This document shows, piece after piece, positions 20,313 to 30,830 of a stretch of DNA of 64,000 nucleotides. Within the stretch, counting starts at the first letter, position 1, and the number at the start of each line of letters is the position of its first letter. Source of the stretch: Cordylochernes scorpioides (taxonomy: Eukaryota > Arthropoda > Arachnida > Pseudoscorpiones > Chernetidae); assembly GCA_030710605.1 (NCBI GenBank), contig CP092864.1, positions 138,955,160 to 139,019,159 of the forward strand. Reading direction: 5' to 3'. The notes under the pieces are model-generated. The model searched no databases. It saw only the letters and a list, made by a program, of their open reading frames with translations, and was not told where the DNA came from. Made by a program: the position numbers and the translations under genes.

Positions 20313-20658
20313 TATTATATAATCTAAAATACAAATATTTTATTTTTTTTTAAAACATATATTTTATTTTTTCATTCATTGACTGTTCTGCATTTTTGAC
20401 CATATATTCAAAAAAATATCACTTTTAATTATTATTGTTGTAAATATGTATATTTAACCATACCTATCTTTTAAAAATCACGAATATAGAATTCATTTTC
20501 TAAATTTTATATTACTGTGATATAAATAATTTTGTGTATATTTTTACTTCAAGAGATTCAAAATAAAAATCTGCTTGAAAGGTAAATAATTATTTTTATT
20601 TTTCCACGACTGCACCTCTTTTCAACAATCAAACACAAAAAATTCTAAAATATAACAT
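20313..20658 (+). repeat. 5' LTR
   Basis: 346 bp, tattatataatc...tataacat; no TG/CA ends. I found no difference from the 3' LTR by eye. Confidence 0.93.
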
Positions 20659-20722
20659 AAGCCGACAGGATTTACCTAAATTTTATTAAATTTTCTATCA
20701 ATTTACTGAAACTTGTGAAAAA

Positions 20723-21949
20723 ATGGCAAAAACAAAAAAAGAAAAAGATGCTGAATTTGCATACCAAGCGATGCCATCATTTGTGAAATATAATAATAGT
20801 CTAAATATTAAAACGTGGATTACAAATTTTGAAAGAAAGAGTGACTCCTACGGGTTGGATCACGGTTGGAAGGTGCTTCACCTATCAGACTACCTACAGG
20901 ATGAGGCCTTGACTTATTATTTCGAAAGCCTCTGCAACATTGAAGACTGGGGTAAATTAAAAGAAAGCCTAATAATCAGGTTCCAGAAGGTCAAATTGAC
21001 GCCCTTGGTGGAAATGATGAGGATCACCCAAGAGGAACAGGAAACAGTCACTCAATACTTCCACAGAAAGATGCAACTGATAAACAGTGTTGAGTTGAAC
21101 CTCACCTCCATAGTGGAGCTATTAAATGAGGGAGTAAAAACAAAATACAAGCCCTACCTGGCTACAATAGACGCAGTGCAGCCCTCGGAGTGGCTAACCA
21201 TGGCCATAAAAGTTGAAAATAGCTTAACGGGATCTGGAACGCCGGCGGAAAAGGGCCGTCTCCAGACTTTGAATCCAGCGCTTCACCCATCGCCTAGACC
21301 TGCCGGATATTATGGTAGCTCGCAAGTGCAGAGGCCACCAATGCCTTGCCGAATTTGCGAACGTCTGGGATTGGAGCTTCAATGGCACTACCACTCAGTG
21401 TGCCCATACCGCAGCCCAACAGCTTCCAGATCTCCGGCCACTCCCCGTGTCCAGCGCCCAACAGCTTCCAGATCCTTCTCTTCAGCCAGTCCCCACTCCT
21501 ACCAAGCCGCAGCTTCTAGTTCCTTCCCTCCACCCACTCCCCATGACTACCAACCGACAGTTCCTAGTGCCTCTTCACCCGATTCTCCCAGGTACTGCCC
21601 ACTGAAGAATACTACCCCAAAGCCCATAAACCCAGGTAGAACTTTATTATTATTCTCAGTACTCATAAATCAAGTATCCTTACCCTGTGTACTTGATACT
21701 GCATCATCAATATCTATTATCCCATTAAAATACTTAAATTATATTCATTATAAAATGTTAGATAATTCCCCAAAAGACAAAATAGGTCAGGTAGAAGGAT
21801 TTAGTTATCCATTATACAAAATATTAGTTAGGCTTAGCTTAGGTAAAATTACAAAATATCAAGAAATGTTTGTTTGTGATACTCCAATAGAATATATTAT
21901 TTTAGGTTTACCAATATTTTATAAATTTAGATTACAAATAGATTTCTAA
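20723..21949 (+). CDS. Gag-protease polyprotein of the gypsy element
   Basis: 408 codons from an ATG 65 bases after the LTR. Residues 1-180 resemble a Gag capsid-type helical domain (NFERKSDSYGL, LKESLIIRFQ). A proline/serine-rich linker surrounds a zinc finger-like Cys-His motif with spacing C-x2-C-x9-H-x4-C (Cys209, Cys212, His222, Cys227), wider than the usual C-x2-C-x4-H-x4-C. A retropepsin active site DTASS lies at 325-329, followed by ILGLPIF near the end. The frame stays open after the TAA at 21947 as far as 22138, so the stop is a single interruption before pol. Translational recoding or an inherited lesion are both possible. Confidence 0.88.
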   Translation: MAKTKKEKDAEFAYQAMPSFVKYNNSLNIKTWITNFERKSDSYGLDHGWKVLHLSDYLQDEALTYYFESLCNIEDWGKLKESLIIRFQKVKLTPLVEMMRITQEEQETVTQYFHRKMQLINSVELNLTSIVELLNEGVKTKYKPYLATIDAVQPSEWLTMAIKVENSLTGSGTPAEKGRLQTLNPALHPSPRPAGYYGSSQVQRPPMPCRICERLGLELQWHYHSVCPYRSPTASRSPATPRVQRPTASRSFSSASPHSYQAAASSSFPPPTPHDYQPTVPSASSPDSPRYCPLKNTTPKPINPGRTLLLFSVLINQVSLPCVLDTASSISIIPLKYLNYIHYKMLDNSPKDKIGQVEGFSYPLYKILVRLSLGKITKYQEMFVCDTPIEYIILGLPIFYKFRLQIDF

Positions 21950-22086
21950 AAAAACCTTCTTTTTCAAAATTATAAATTCTTGTATTCCTTTAATCCAAAA
22001 ACTGATGACCAAAAGTCATATGCTACCACCCTATGTATTCCAGACCCATACTATGTTAAAAATTCATCTCTTCTAAATATTAACCC

Positions 22087-24624
22087 TTGTATAATTTTAA
22101 TTCTTTTGATATACCAAATACATATGTTAAACATATAGATCATAATTCAAATCCCATTATTGATTCTAACTCATATCACAGTATGCAAATTCCATGCCCT
22201 ATTGTCAATTATAACTCATATTTAGACCTTAGTAACTTAGATATTAACCCAAATTTCTCAATTCAAACAATTTCAGATATTTTGCACAAATATAAGAATG
22301 TTTTCTCTAAACACAATTTTGATATAGGATGCATAAGAACTAACCCAATTTGCATATCTCTTTCAGATAATATTCCCATAGCACAAAAGCCATATAGGAC
22401 ATCTTTTTACAATAATGCTGAAATACAAAAACAAATAACTGAATTATTAAAGTATGGTATTATTAGGCCTTCATCTAGCCCTTATAGTTCTCCTGCATTA
22501 TTAGTGAATAAGAAATCTGATACCCCAAATCACCCCACAAGACTCTGTATAGATTATAGGAAAATTAATCAAAAAACAGTTCCAGAACATACCCCAATTC
22601 CACTTATAGAACAAATTATAGATAGGTTATCACAGTCAAAAATATATACTATTCTAGATGTTAAAAATGCATATTGGCATATACCCATAGATGAAAAAGA
22701 TAAATATAAAACTTCATTTGTAACACAATTAGGTTGTTATGAATGGAATAGACTTCCATATGGTTTAAAAAATGGACCCTCACAATTTGAAAGAATTATG
22801 AAATCAATTTTCACTAAACATAACATACAGTATGCTTTAAATTATTTTGATGATATTATTATACACTCCAAAACTTATGAAGAACATATTAAACATTTAG
22901 AAGACATATTAAACATATTTGAACAAGAAAATATAAAACTCAATCTCAATAAATGTAAATTTTTACAAAAAGAAATAAAATTTTTAGGATACACAATTAA
23001 CTCAGGAAAATATACACCCAATAACACAAATATTGAAGCAATTTTAAAATTAAATAGACCATACAATATTAAAACATTACAAAGATTTTTAGGTACAATT
23101 AATATATATAATAAATTTATTCCCCATTATGCACAAATTAGGGCACCATTAAATGAACTTTTGTTAAAAAATGCTGCTTGGTTATGGAGTACAAAACATG
23201 AACAAGCATTCCAAACTCTTAAAAATGCACTAATTTCAAAACCTGTACTTTATTTTTATGACCCATCAAAACCATGCCATTTAATCACAGATGCCTCAGG
23301 TCTAGGAGTAGCAGGAGTCCTGAAACAACCTGATGAACAAGGCATTTTACACCCCATAGCTTATTATTCAAGAAAACTTCACCCATATGAGCAGAATTAT
23401 ACTGCTTCAGAAATAGAAACATTAGCAATAATTAATTCAGTACAAAGATTTCATACATATTTACATAATGTACACTTTACATTGCACACAGATCACTTGC
23501 CTTTAAAATGGATCAAAAATGTAAAAAACCCACATGGTAGATTATTTAGATGGTCCTTAATCCTATCTCAATATAACTTTGACATAAAACATATTAAAGG
23601 ATTAAATAATATAGAAGCAGACATGCTGTCAAGAGCACCAGTATCATTTTACCTAACATATAATGAGTTAAAAGAACATCAAACAACAGAACAAATTAGC
23701 AATAGTAAATTTAAAATACAAAATGATATCTTTATAATTAATAGAAAGGGTTTTAAAAGAGCTTATGTACCACAAACACTAAGACACAAATTATTAAACA
23801 AAGTACATACAAAACATGGGCATATTGGAACAACTCAAATGACTAAAATAATTTCTCCATACTATTATTGGCCACATATGACTAGGGATATTGCTAATTA
23901 CACAAAGCATTGTGAAACTTGCCAGCTAAATAAATCTAGGGATAACAGAATTGTTTATGGACCACTACAACAGATGCCAATAGCTACACACCCAAATCAT
24001 ATTTTTTCTTTAGACACAATGGGAGGCTTACATAATTATGGGACAACCAAACACAGTATCCATATGATAGTAGATCACCACAGTAGATTCCTTTGGACCT
24101 TTCCAACAAAATCTGTATCCACTGATTCATACATAACTTGTTTAAAAAATTTATTCCAAATTAACAAACCTGAAATATTAATAACTGACAGAAATGCAGC
24201 TTTTCTTAGCAATAAATTTAAACAATTTTTAGGAAAAAATAATGTTAAGCATCTACTCACCAGTGCCCATCACCCAGAAACAAATGCAAAAGTAGAAAGA
24301 TTAAATTCCACTATCATAAATAGGTTAAGATGTGAATATAATCATAATTTAAAGATCCCTTGGACAAAATATATTCCTAATATTACTGAAAGTTATAATG
24401 ATACAGTACATACCATAACAGGCTTTACACCTAGGTTCTTATACTATGGAATACAACCACAGTATATAGAACATGACACAGAAACACATACACCAATAGA
24501 AAAAGCAAGAAAATTAACCATTGAAAGAACCATAAAATCCCATGAACACAGCAAACAGCTTTATGATATTAAGCACCCAGAACCCATTTTTAAAGAAGGA
24601 GATTATTTATCCAAACACTGGTAA
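22087..24624 (+). CDS. Pol (RT, RNase H, integrase) of the gypsy element
   Basis: Open for 845 codons in the -1 frame relative to Gag. The given start is a TTG after a stop at 22081 and is unlikely to initiate; the first in-frame ATG is near 22183. RT catalytic FDD is at residues 254-256, RNase H has TDAS and the later TDH, the integrase has an HHCC finger (HGHIG...C-x2-C), and the D,D-35-E triad is at about Asp643, Asp701 and Glu737. The frame ends early at 24622-24624, and the integrase C-terminus continues in the next frame. Confidence 0.93.
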   Translation: MYNFNSFDIPNTYVKHIDHNSNPIIDSNSYHSMQIPCPIVNYNSYLDLSNLDINPNFSIQTISDILHKYKNVFSKHNFDIGCIRTNPICISLSDNIPIAQKPYRTSFYNNAEIQKQITELLKYGIIRPSSSPYSSPALLVNKKSDTPNHPTRLCIDYRKINQKTVPEHTPIPLIEQIIDRLSQSKIYTILDVKNAYWHIPIDEKDKYKTSFVTQLGCYEWNRLPYGLKNGPSQFERIMKSIFTKHNIQYALNYFDDIIIHSKTYEEHIKHLEDILNIFEQENIKLNLNKCKFLQKEIKFLGYTINSGKYTPNNTNIEAILKLNRPYNIKTLQRFLGTINIYNKFIPHYAQIRAPLNELLLKNAAWLWSTKHEQAFQTLKNALISKPVLYFYDPSKPCHLITDASGLGVAGVLKQPDEQGILHPIAYYSRKLHPYEQNYTASEIETLAIINSVQRFHTYLHNVHFTLHTDHLPLKWIKNVKNPHGRLFRWSLILSQYNFDIKHIKGLNNIEADMLSRAPVSFYLTYNELKEHQTTEQISNSKFKIQNDIFIINRKGFKRAYVPQTLRHKLLNKVHTKHGHIGTTQMTKIISPYYYWPHMTRDIANYTKHCETCQLNKSRDNRIVYGPLQQMPIATHPNHIFSLDTMGGLHNYGTTKHSIHMIVDHHSRFLWTFPTKSVSTDSYITCLKNLFQINKPEILITDRNAAFLSNKFKQFLGKNNVKHLLTSAHHPETNAKVERLNSTIINRLRCEYNHNLKIPWTKYIPNITESYNDTVHTITGFTPRFLYYGIQPQYIEHDTETHTPIEKARKLTIERTIKSHEHSKQLYDIKHPEPIFKEGDYLSKHW

Positions 24625-24949
24625 ATTAACACAAAGATATATAGGCCCATTTAAAATTTTAAAACAACTTTCTCCTGTCACATATGAAATAAATAAACCC
24701 AATTTACCACAAAGAAAACAAACAGAAATTATACACTCAAATAAACTTAAATTATTTTACCCAGAATCAGATTTTTTACTTCAAAATAGCACTAATATAG
24801 AAAATGACCCTATAGTAAACCAAAATTCTAGCACAAAGTTAATAGATATTGATGATAAACCATGTTTTTTACAGAAAGGCCATATTTTGGATATGGACAA
24901 TGGAGAAAAAATATCAACCCCAATTCTTTTGCCTACACACATAACTTAA
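24600..24949 (+). pseudogene. Integrase C-terminal tail in a shifted frame
   Basis: The phrase GKLTQRYIGPFKILKQ fits the conserved end of gypsy integrases but lies +1 to the main pol frame, so a one-base difference near 24605-24620 separates them. The tail ends at 24949 without a chromodomain or env. Confidence 0.85.
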
Positions 24950-25422
24950 TGTCACTTCAAATATCTCTTTATAATCATTTAATTACTCATCCATTTTATT
25001 GAAAAATACTTTTATATATTATTTACATGCATTTAAATGTTTATATTTTAGGAAAAACTCATTTTAAATTATATTTGTGTAAAAATAAACATTTCTACTG
25101 CCATTTAATATTTTGAAATACGGCAGGCATAATGACATAATTATTCATATTTTAAATACCTTTTTTGGCTTCATATAAATTTTTATATCAATCTATCATT
25201 ATTATTTCTTATATATAGTTTTATTTTAATTTCATATTTATATAAATTATTTATAAACAAACTTTCTTTTGTTTATTTTGAAAAAATATGGACATTGATT
25301 TTTATTGTTTAATTTGTAATTATTTTATAGACATTTTGATTTCGTTTAATTAATTATTTTTGTAATAGCCATTTTTATTTTCAAATTTTAACTTTTTAAA
25401 AATCTTTTTCACAGGGGGGAAA
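24950..25422 (+). other. 3' non-coding region and polypurine tract
   Basis: AT-rich with no ORF; the purine run at 25413-25422 primes plus-strand synthesis in such elements. Confidence 0.75.
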
Positions 25423-25768
25423 TATTATATAATCTAAAATACAAATATTTTATTTTTTTTTAAAACATATATTTTATTTTTTCATTCATTGACTGTTCTG
25501 CATTTTTGACCATATATTCAAAAAAATATCACTTTTAATTATTATTGTTGTAAATATGTATATTTAACCATACCTATCTTTTAAAAATCACGAATATAGA
25601 ATTCATTTTCTAAATTTTATATTACTGTGATATAAATAATTTTGTGTATATTTTTACTTCAAGAGATTCAAAATAAAAATCTGCTTGAAAGGTAAATAAT
25701 TATTTTTATTTTTCCACGACTGCACCTCTTTTCAACAATCAAACACAAAAAATTCTAAAATATAACAT
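25423..25768 (+). repeat. 3' LTR
   Basis: Identical to 20313-20658 by eye, implying recent insertion. Confidence 0.93.
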
Positions 25769-26240
25769 ATATATATATTTTTTCAATATTTCGTGGGGCA
25801 ACTCGCCTCTATGTATCGCTATTTTTTGGGATTTAAAGTAATTCATGTAGGCAGGTGAGTTATTCTTGCTGCATAAGACCAAAGTAAGAAAGAATCTGAG
25901 CTTAGAGCGAAATTTCCTTCATGATTTTTGACGTGACAACGTCTTAAATTAGGTTGCGGCTGGGAGTCACTTATGAAAAAGTGTAACGCCCGGTAACGTT
26001 ACGATGAGTCACCGAACGAGAGTGCTGCGCGCGCAGCTGCGCGCGCAGCGCTAGAGAATTAGGCGCATTGAATCGGCGCATGCTTGTCTCTGTCTTTGTC
26101 TTTCTCGAACGTTCTTGGCGTTGGAAAAACAAGAAAGCGTCATAATACAAGTTCACACGTGTGGTTAAAGTATCGTCAGCTGTGTCTGTAGTGAAAATGT
26201 GGAGTGCTTAGATTCGTCATTTACAACAACTACAACAATA
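25769..26240. other. GC-richer unassigned block with 26-bp palindrome
   Basis: The perfect palindrome gctgcgcgcgcag/ctgcgcgcgcagc is at 26024-26049. Near 25790 there is a ttcgtggggcaactcgcct motif related to 44.9 and 45.1 kb. No ORF supported. Confidence 0.6.
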
Positions 26241-26681
26241 AAGGTAAATAATTGTACACTGATATTTCATTATCGTAAACTATGATTGATTGATTAATTG
26301 TTAGATTGACACAAAAGTTGAGAAACTGAGTTTATAGGTTATGTCATACTATTGATAAATGTTGATAGTGTTAAGTAAATAATTAGTTTAAAATTAATTA
26401 ATTAATTAATTATTATTTTACAAATTTTAAATAGTTTCAAATTATATTCATATCAATAAATATTCTACCGTTGTCACGTAAAATCTTCGCCCGTAAAACC
26501 GACTTTACAGGCAACCACTTTTTTTTTTACTTGATCTTGAATATCAAGGGTAAATATGTGATTTAGTTTACAATCATAAACAACCTCGATAAAGAGAGAG
26601 GCGAGCTTCCCTCGAAATATTGGAAGAAAGATTTATTATATTCTAAATCTGCAATAACTGCTTATCATGAATTTATAAATA
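26241..26681. other. Unassigned AT-rich
   Basis: Nothing recognised beyond a short taat run near 26395. Confidence 0.4.
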
Positions 26682-27404
26682 CACTCATGGACCAAACTTA
26701 AGGAAGAAGAAAGTATTTGATATTATCGGTCATCTATATATATATATTTTTTTAAGGAAACAGAGGCAATTTTGTTCACACTTGGTTGTCTCGCGTGTCT
26801 TCAATAAAGGTCATTGTAATATCTTTCAGAGTTATTATTTGAATCCCGATATACATGGTGAAGTTACAACTTCCTTAAGTTTTGTCCATGAGTGTATCTT
26901 TTAGAGTTATTGTCTGAATCCTGATATACATGCTAAAAGTTACAACTTCCTTAAGTTTTGTCCGTGAGTGTATATTTCAGAGTTATTGTCTGAATCCCGA
27001 TATACATGGTAAAAGTTACAACTTCCTTAAGTTTTGTCCATGAGTGTATCTTTCAGAGTTATTATCTGAATCCCGATATACATGCTGAAAGGTACAACTT
27101 CCTTAAGTTTTGTCCATGAGTGTATCTTTCAGAGTTATTGTCTGAATCCCGATATACATGCTGAAAGGTACAACTTCCTTAAGTTTTGTCCATGAGTGTA
27201 TCTTTCAGAGTTATTGTCTGAATCCTGATATACATGCTAAAAGGTACAATTTCCTTAAGTTTTGTCCATGAGTGTATCTTTCAGAGATATTGTCTGAATC
27301 CTGATATACATGCTAAAAGGTACAATTTCCTTAAGTTTTGTCCATGAGTGTATCTTTCAGAGATATTGTCTGAATCCTGATATACATGCTAAAAGGTACA
27401 ACTA
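26682..27404. repeat. Tc1-like MITE expanded into a 76-bp satellite, array 1
   Basis: The left terminus tacactcatggaccaaactt is followed by about 130 bases, then about 8 units of 76 bp. Each unit contains tttcagagttattgtctgaa and ends with the opposite terminus aagttttgtccatgagtgta. Confidence 0.88.
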
Positions 27405-27879
27405 AATTTGCATATAGGCGATTTTACTTGGGTAATGTTTGTTATTACAAATGTAAATATGCAAATTAATATCCTTTTTATTATTCAAATATACAATAAT
27501 TGTGATATATAAGATTATTTGAGTAGTTTAAAGCAATCAATTAAAATGTTAAAAGAGAGAAGAAAAGAAAAAGTATTTTTGTACTTATCTTTAAAAGAGC
27601 GACGCAACGTGCTTCCTTTCGCCTTGACCACCTAGCGGGAAATACATTAATGTAAACTATTATTTTGTTTTATTTTAATTTTATATTTTCAAATTATATC
27701 ATTTTAGAGCATGATAATAATATTTTTTGAAGCAATATTCATTGGGCAAAACCCCGGAGAAGCAGGGTCAAAATATTTAATTGTAACGAATATTATTTAA
27801 CTTCAAACAGTATTCTATTTCATGCACACATATATACATTTTGAAAATAGAGCAATCCATAAATAAATCTTTACATATA
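27405..27879. other. Unassigned
   Basis: Nothing recognised. Confidence 0.4.
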
Positions 27880-28180
27880 AAGGTATATATGGAATCAAAA
27901 TATTTTTTTTACCAATATTTCAATTGGCCGAACGCCAACCTTTATCAAGGTATTATAACATATTAATGTGTTTGATCCAATAAATTCCTTTTTAAAATTC
28001 AAAACTATTTTAAAGGCGTAAGATTCTTTTTTATATTAAACAATTATTTAATATCAAAAATAATCTTACGCCTTTAAAATAGTTTTGAATTTTGATAACA
28101 GATGGCGCGCTAGTGCATCATATTATAAATGCCTTTTTATTTAAACATATATACATATATGGAAAATTTCACTAGAGTAA
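27880..28180. mobile_element. Family F element with a short E' foldback inserted
   Basis: 27914-27960 carries ggccgaacgccaacctttat (F). 27999-28125 is a compact E' foldback whose arms gtaagattcttttt and aaaaataatcttacgcc pair, ending acagatggcgcgctagtgca. Confidence 0.75.
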
Positions 28181-28458
28181 AATCTGGCTAAGTATAAATA
28201 TTATAATCAAATGGGTCATGGTGTGTTCTATTATTTAATTTTTTACTCAATTAAAAATATTCGAAAAATTGCATTATCATCGTGAGTGAGCAAGTAGTAA
28301 AATATTTGAAGTAGCAAAATTTATAAAGATCGCCATCGAGAATCTGCCTTTTGTCGTCAGCTACGATCATTTCACATGGGGAAAATGGTGTCATTATTAA
28401 GCTATTAAGGACGATAGATGGCTATACCTGAACTACCTCTGTACACAGGGACACTTTT
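28181..28458. other. Unassigned
   Basis: Nothing recognised. Confidence 0.4.
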
Positions 28459-28689
28459 GTGTTTATGAACGAAGACCTAAAGATGGATACACTCCCTGTA
28501 AGAATCGACATAAAATCCGAACAAATTGGTCATTCCTACGTACATTACATACAGCGTTCATGTTTAGTAGATGCCACTGTCAAGAACACATACAAACCAT
28601 CTACAGGGATCATCAATATAATAATGAGGAACTGGTGTCGACGCCTCCCTGTCGCTAACGTATTCCTGTCAATCCTAGAACGCGGATGA
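28459..28689 (+). CDS. Unrecognised short ORF
   Basis: 76 codons without a recognisable domain, just upstream of an LTR-like stretch. Probably a fragment of a decayed element. Confidence 0.15.
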   Translation: MFMNEDLKMDTLPVRIDIKSEQIGHSYVHYIQRSCLVDATVKNTYKPSTGIINIIMRNWCRRLPVANVFLSILERG

Positions 28690-28729
28690 TTCCACACTAG
28701 CCTGTTCAATGATTCGCTAACCATGACGT

Positions 28730-28905
28730 ATGCACGAAGGAACGTGTAGCCATTGGACATGCGTCGGACCTGGAGGCTGTTGTTGGGTGCTGCGCTGCCT
28801 GGAGTAGAGGAGCTCCATCTATGATTCCTTTCTTCCTGTGGTGAATCTGTATAAGACCGGTGGTCTTAATAAAGCTTTATGTATGTGTATTCATGTCAAT
28901 CTACG
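28730..28905 (+). promoter_or_regulatory. LTR-like promoter/polyA segment
   Basis: The segment containing tataagaccggtggtcttaa then taaagctttatgtatgtgt recurs at 61805-62085, with ggacatgc.tcggacctg upstream in both. A TATA-like box, a palindromic ccgg core and AATAAA close together resemble the R region of an LTR. Confidence 0.4.
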
Positions 28906-29400
28906 GTGTCTACATCAACCGTGGAGAGCTCTACTCCCATCAAGCAAACCCAGGTGACAACTTTAAACCACGTCACATCTTCGCCCGGGATGAACTCTTC
29001 CGTGTCTCCTCAGAAGACTTCAGTCACAGAACCTATAGCGTCGAGCATCAGAACCTTGCTGTTACATTCAGTACCCTTCTCAACATATCCACTCCAAGAT
29101 CAGCAATAGACATTCTAACCAAGGAGATCCAGTTCAACGCTACAACACAACCTCCGATGCCCAGAAGAAACAGCCTCTATAGACCACTCAGGAGACGAAA
29201 AAGATCCCAAAGAAACACCAAGGGAAAGATCAATAGCCTGGTAGCAGTTTGAGTACTTTATTCTAAAAGTCGGCCATGACATCATTCTAGATCCCAGGAA
29301 ATTGACATCTAGAAAATTGTACGATATTCCTATCACATATAAGCCATATTCAACTGAGCAGATGTCTGTATTCAGTTCGGTAGGATAAAAGCCAGACGAT
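28860..29400 (+). pseudogene. Possible LTR-element leader/gag remnant
   Basis: Several overlapping open stretches follow the LTR-like segment, one containing ILDPRKLTSRKLYDIPIT. Codon texture looks protein-like but no family is recognised. Confidence 0.25.
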
Positions 29401-30304
29401 AAAAGCCAGACCTCTTGAGCTCTGGGTCTTGATCGCCTTATCTCGATCCCTGAAATGATCTCTTAACTATTTTTGAAGCCTGCGGCGCCTTAGTTGTGCT
29501 TGGTGCTGCCTTGGTTCCCTCAAAACGGCGCGCACTAGCCCTCCTCTCCCCCGGGGTGCCCACGGCCTCGCCGTCGCCTCTCCAGCCCTCTCCTTGGCCC
29601 TCCATTGCGGCGGGCGCTTGGAAACTCCTAACTATGAGTTTTGCCTTAAAATGCTTAACCTAAAGCATGTAGAAGGCACAATAATAGTATATGTATTCAG
29701 TTCGGTTATCGGGATTCCTATCTCCAAAGTTGAAAATAAGTATTTTACACTTTAGAAATTTGAAAATTCAAAAATATTTCATTGAAACTCTTAGTTAATT
29801 GATACAATAATTAATGATAATTACAAAAATTAATGATGATTACCAAAATTAATTAAATTTTACAATTTAGAGATAAAATATAAAAAGCTGTTCTCAGGAA
29901 GGGAGGCTCCTCCATCTTGGCCTCCTCCAGACAGACAGGATCTCTCAGTTCAATGTTGAGATGATACTCAAAGAGACATGTCTTGGCGGACTTTTCCACT
30001 ATAGACGCGACTCACAAGCTTTAGATCAGCACCAGCAAGTGTCAGAAAAACCATTGATGGCATTTTGAATGAATTTTTCGTATTGTGGAGCCGTCCATGT
30101 ATATACTTCAATATCTACAGTAACAGATTCTCTCCAACACGAAGAATTATCCAAAAACCCATCATTGCTTTCCAGACAGACAATTCTGATCTATTACTTG
30201 TAAGTCGCTTGTATATGGACATATCTTCGGTTTTAGAGATATGAATCCAAATAACTGAACTTTTATTCAGCGTTAATATTGTAGCAAAATATTTATTATA
30301 TTTT
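29401..30304. other. Unassigned; G+C-rich patch at about 29480-29630
   Basis: The patch contains ctcccccggggtgcccacgg. No RNA gene or ORF could be supported. Confidence 0.4.
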
Positions 30305-30412
30305 ACTAGCCGAATGATCCGGGCAACGCCCGGGTTTTACCCGATTAAATGCTTTTATTCAAATACTATTCGTTACAATTATAAATTGGCGCCGTGAATG
30401 TCATTCTTGTAT
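30305..30412 (+). mobile_element. Element K, copy 5 (5' fragment)
   Basis: Matches 6336-6440, then joins the tRNA-Gly repeat as at 6.8 kb. Confidence 0.75.
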
Positions 30413-30650
30413 AATATATAAATGAGTTTTAGAAATTGTAAAAAAAAAAAAAATGCATCGGCCGGGAATCGAAACCGGGCCGCCCGCGTGGCAGGCGAGC
30501 ATTCTACCACTGAACCACCGATGGTTATGAGAAATGGCCATATTTGGGTATTTATTCCATTCACAAAAGCAAACGGTGACCGAATTAATTATTAAGAATT
30601 GTTGCTTGATGACTCTGATAACTGTATATATTAATGTACAGATTATTAAT
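30413..30650 (-). pseudogene. tRNA-Gly pseudogene in its repeat context
   Basis: The tRNA part is at 30454-30524. A change in the T arm (aaccggg), one in the D arm and a broken acceptor end separate it from the intact gene at 6862. Flanks are conserved. Confidence 0.85.
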
Positions 30651-30830
30651 TTCAATGTTTATAAATTTTATTACTTTGCGTAAACTTTCCTCATTCCTCT
30701 CTTTTATTTTATCTATTTTAATTTGTGTTTGTAATAATTAAATTGCCGCGTCATCCTGAAGTTTGCCTTTCCTAATTTTATACGCGACAATATGTAATTA
30801 ACTATATGTAAATAAAAATGAAATTTACAC

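Larger units (their letters stand above)
20313..25768 (+). mobile_element. Full-length Ty3/gypsy LTR retrotransposon (about 5.46 kb)
   Basis: Two 346-bp LTRs bracket Gag-protease, reverse transcriptase, RNase H and integrase in gypsy order. The flanks are TA repeats, so a 5-bp duplication (atata) is possible but not provable. No env-like ORF lies between integrase and the 3' LTR. A polypurine tract (acaggggggaaa) abuts the 3' LTR. No TGG primer-binding start follows the 5' LTR. Confidence 0.95.

Noticed and set aside
24950-25420. Envelope gene in the gypsy element
   Set aside because: No ORF or signal/membrane pattern between integrase and the 3' LTR.
29480-29630. Possible rRNA fragment in a G+C-rich patch
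   Set aside because: No stretch matched rRNA features that I could recognise.
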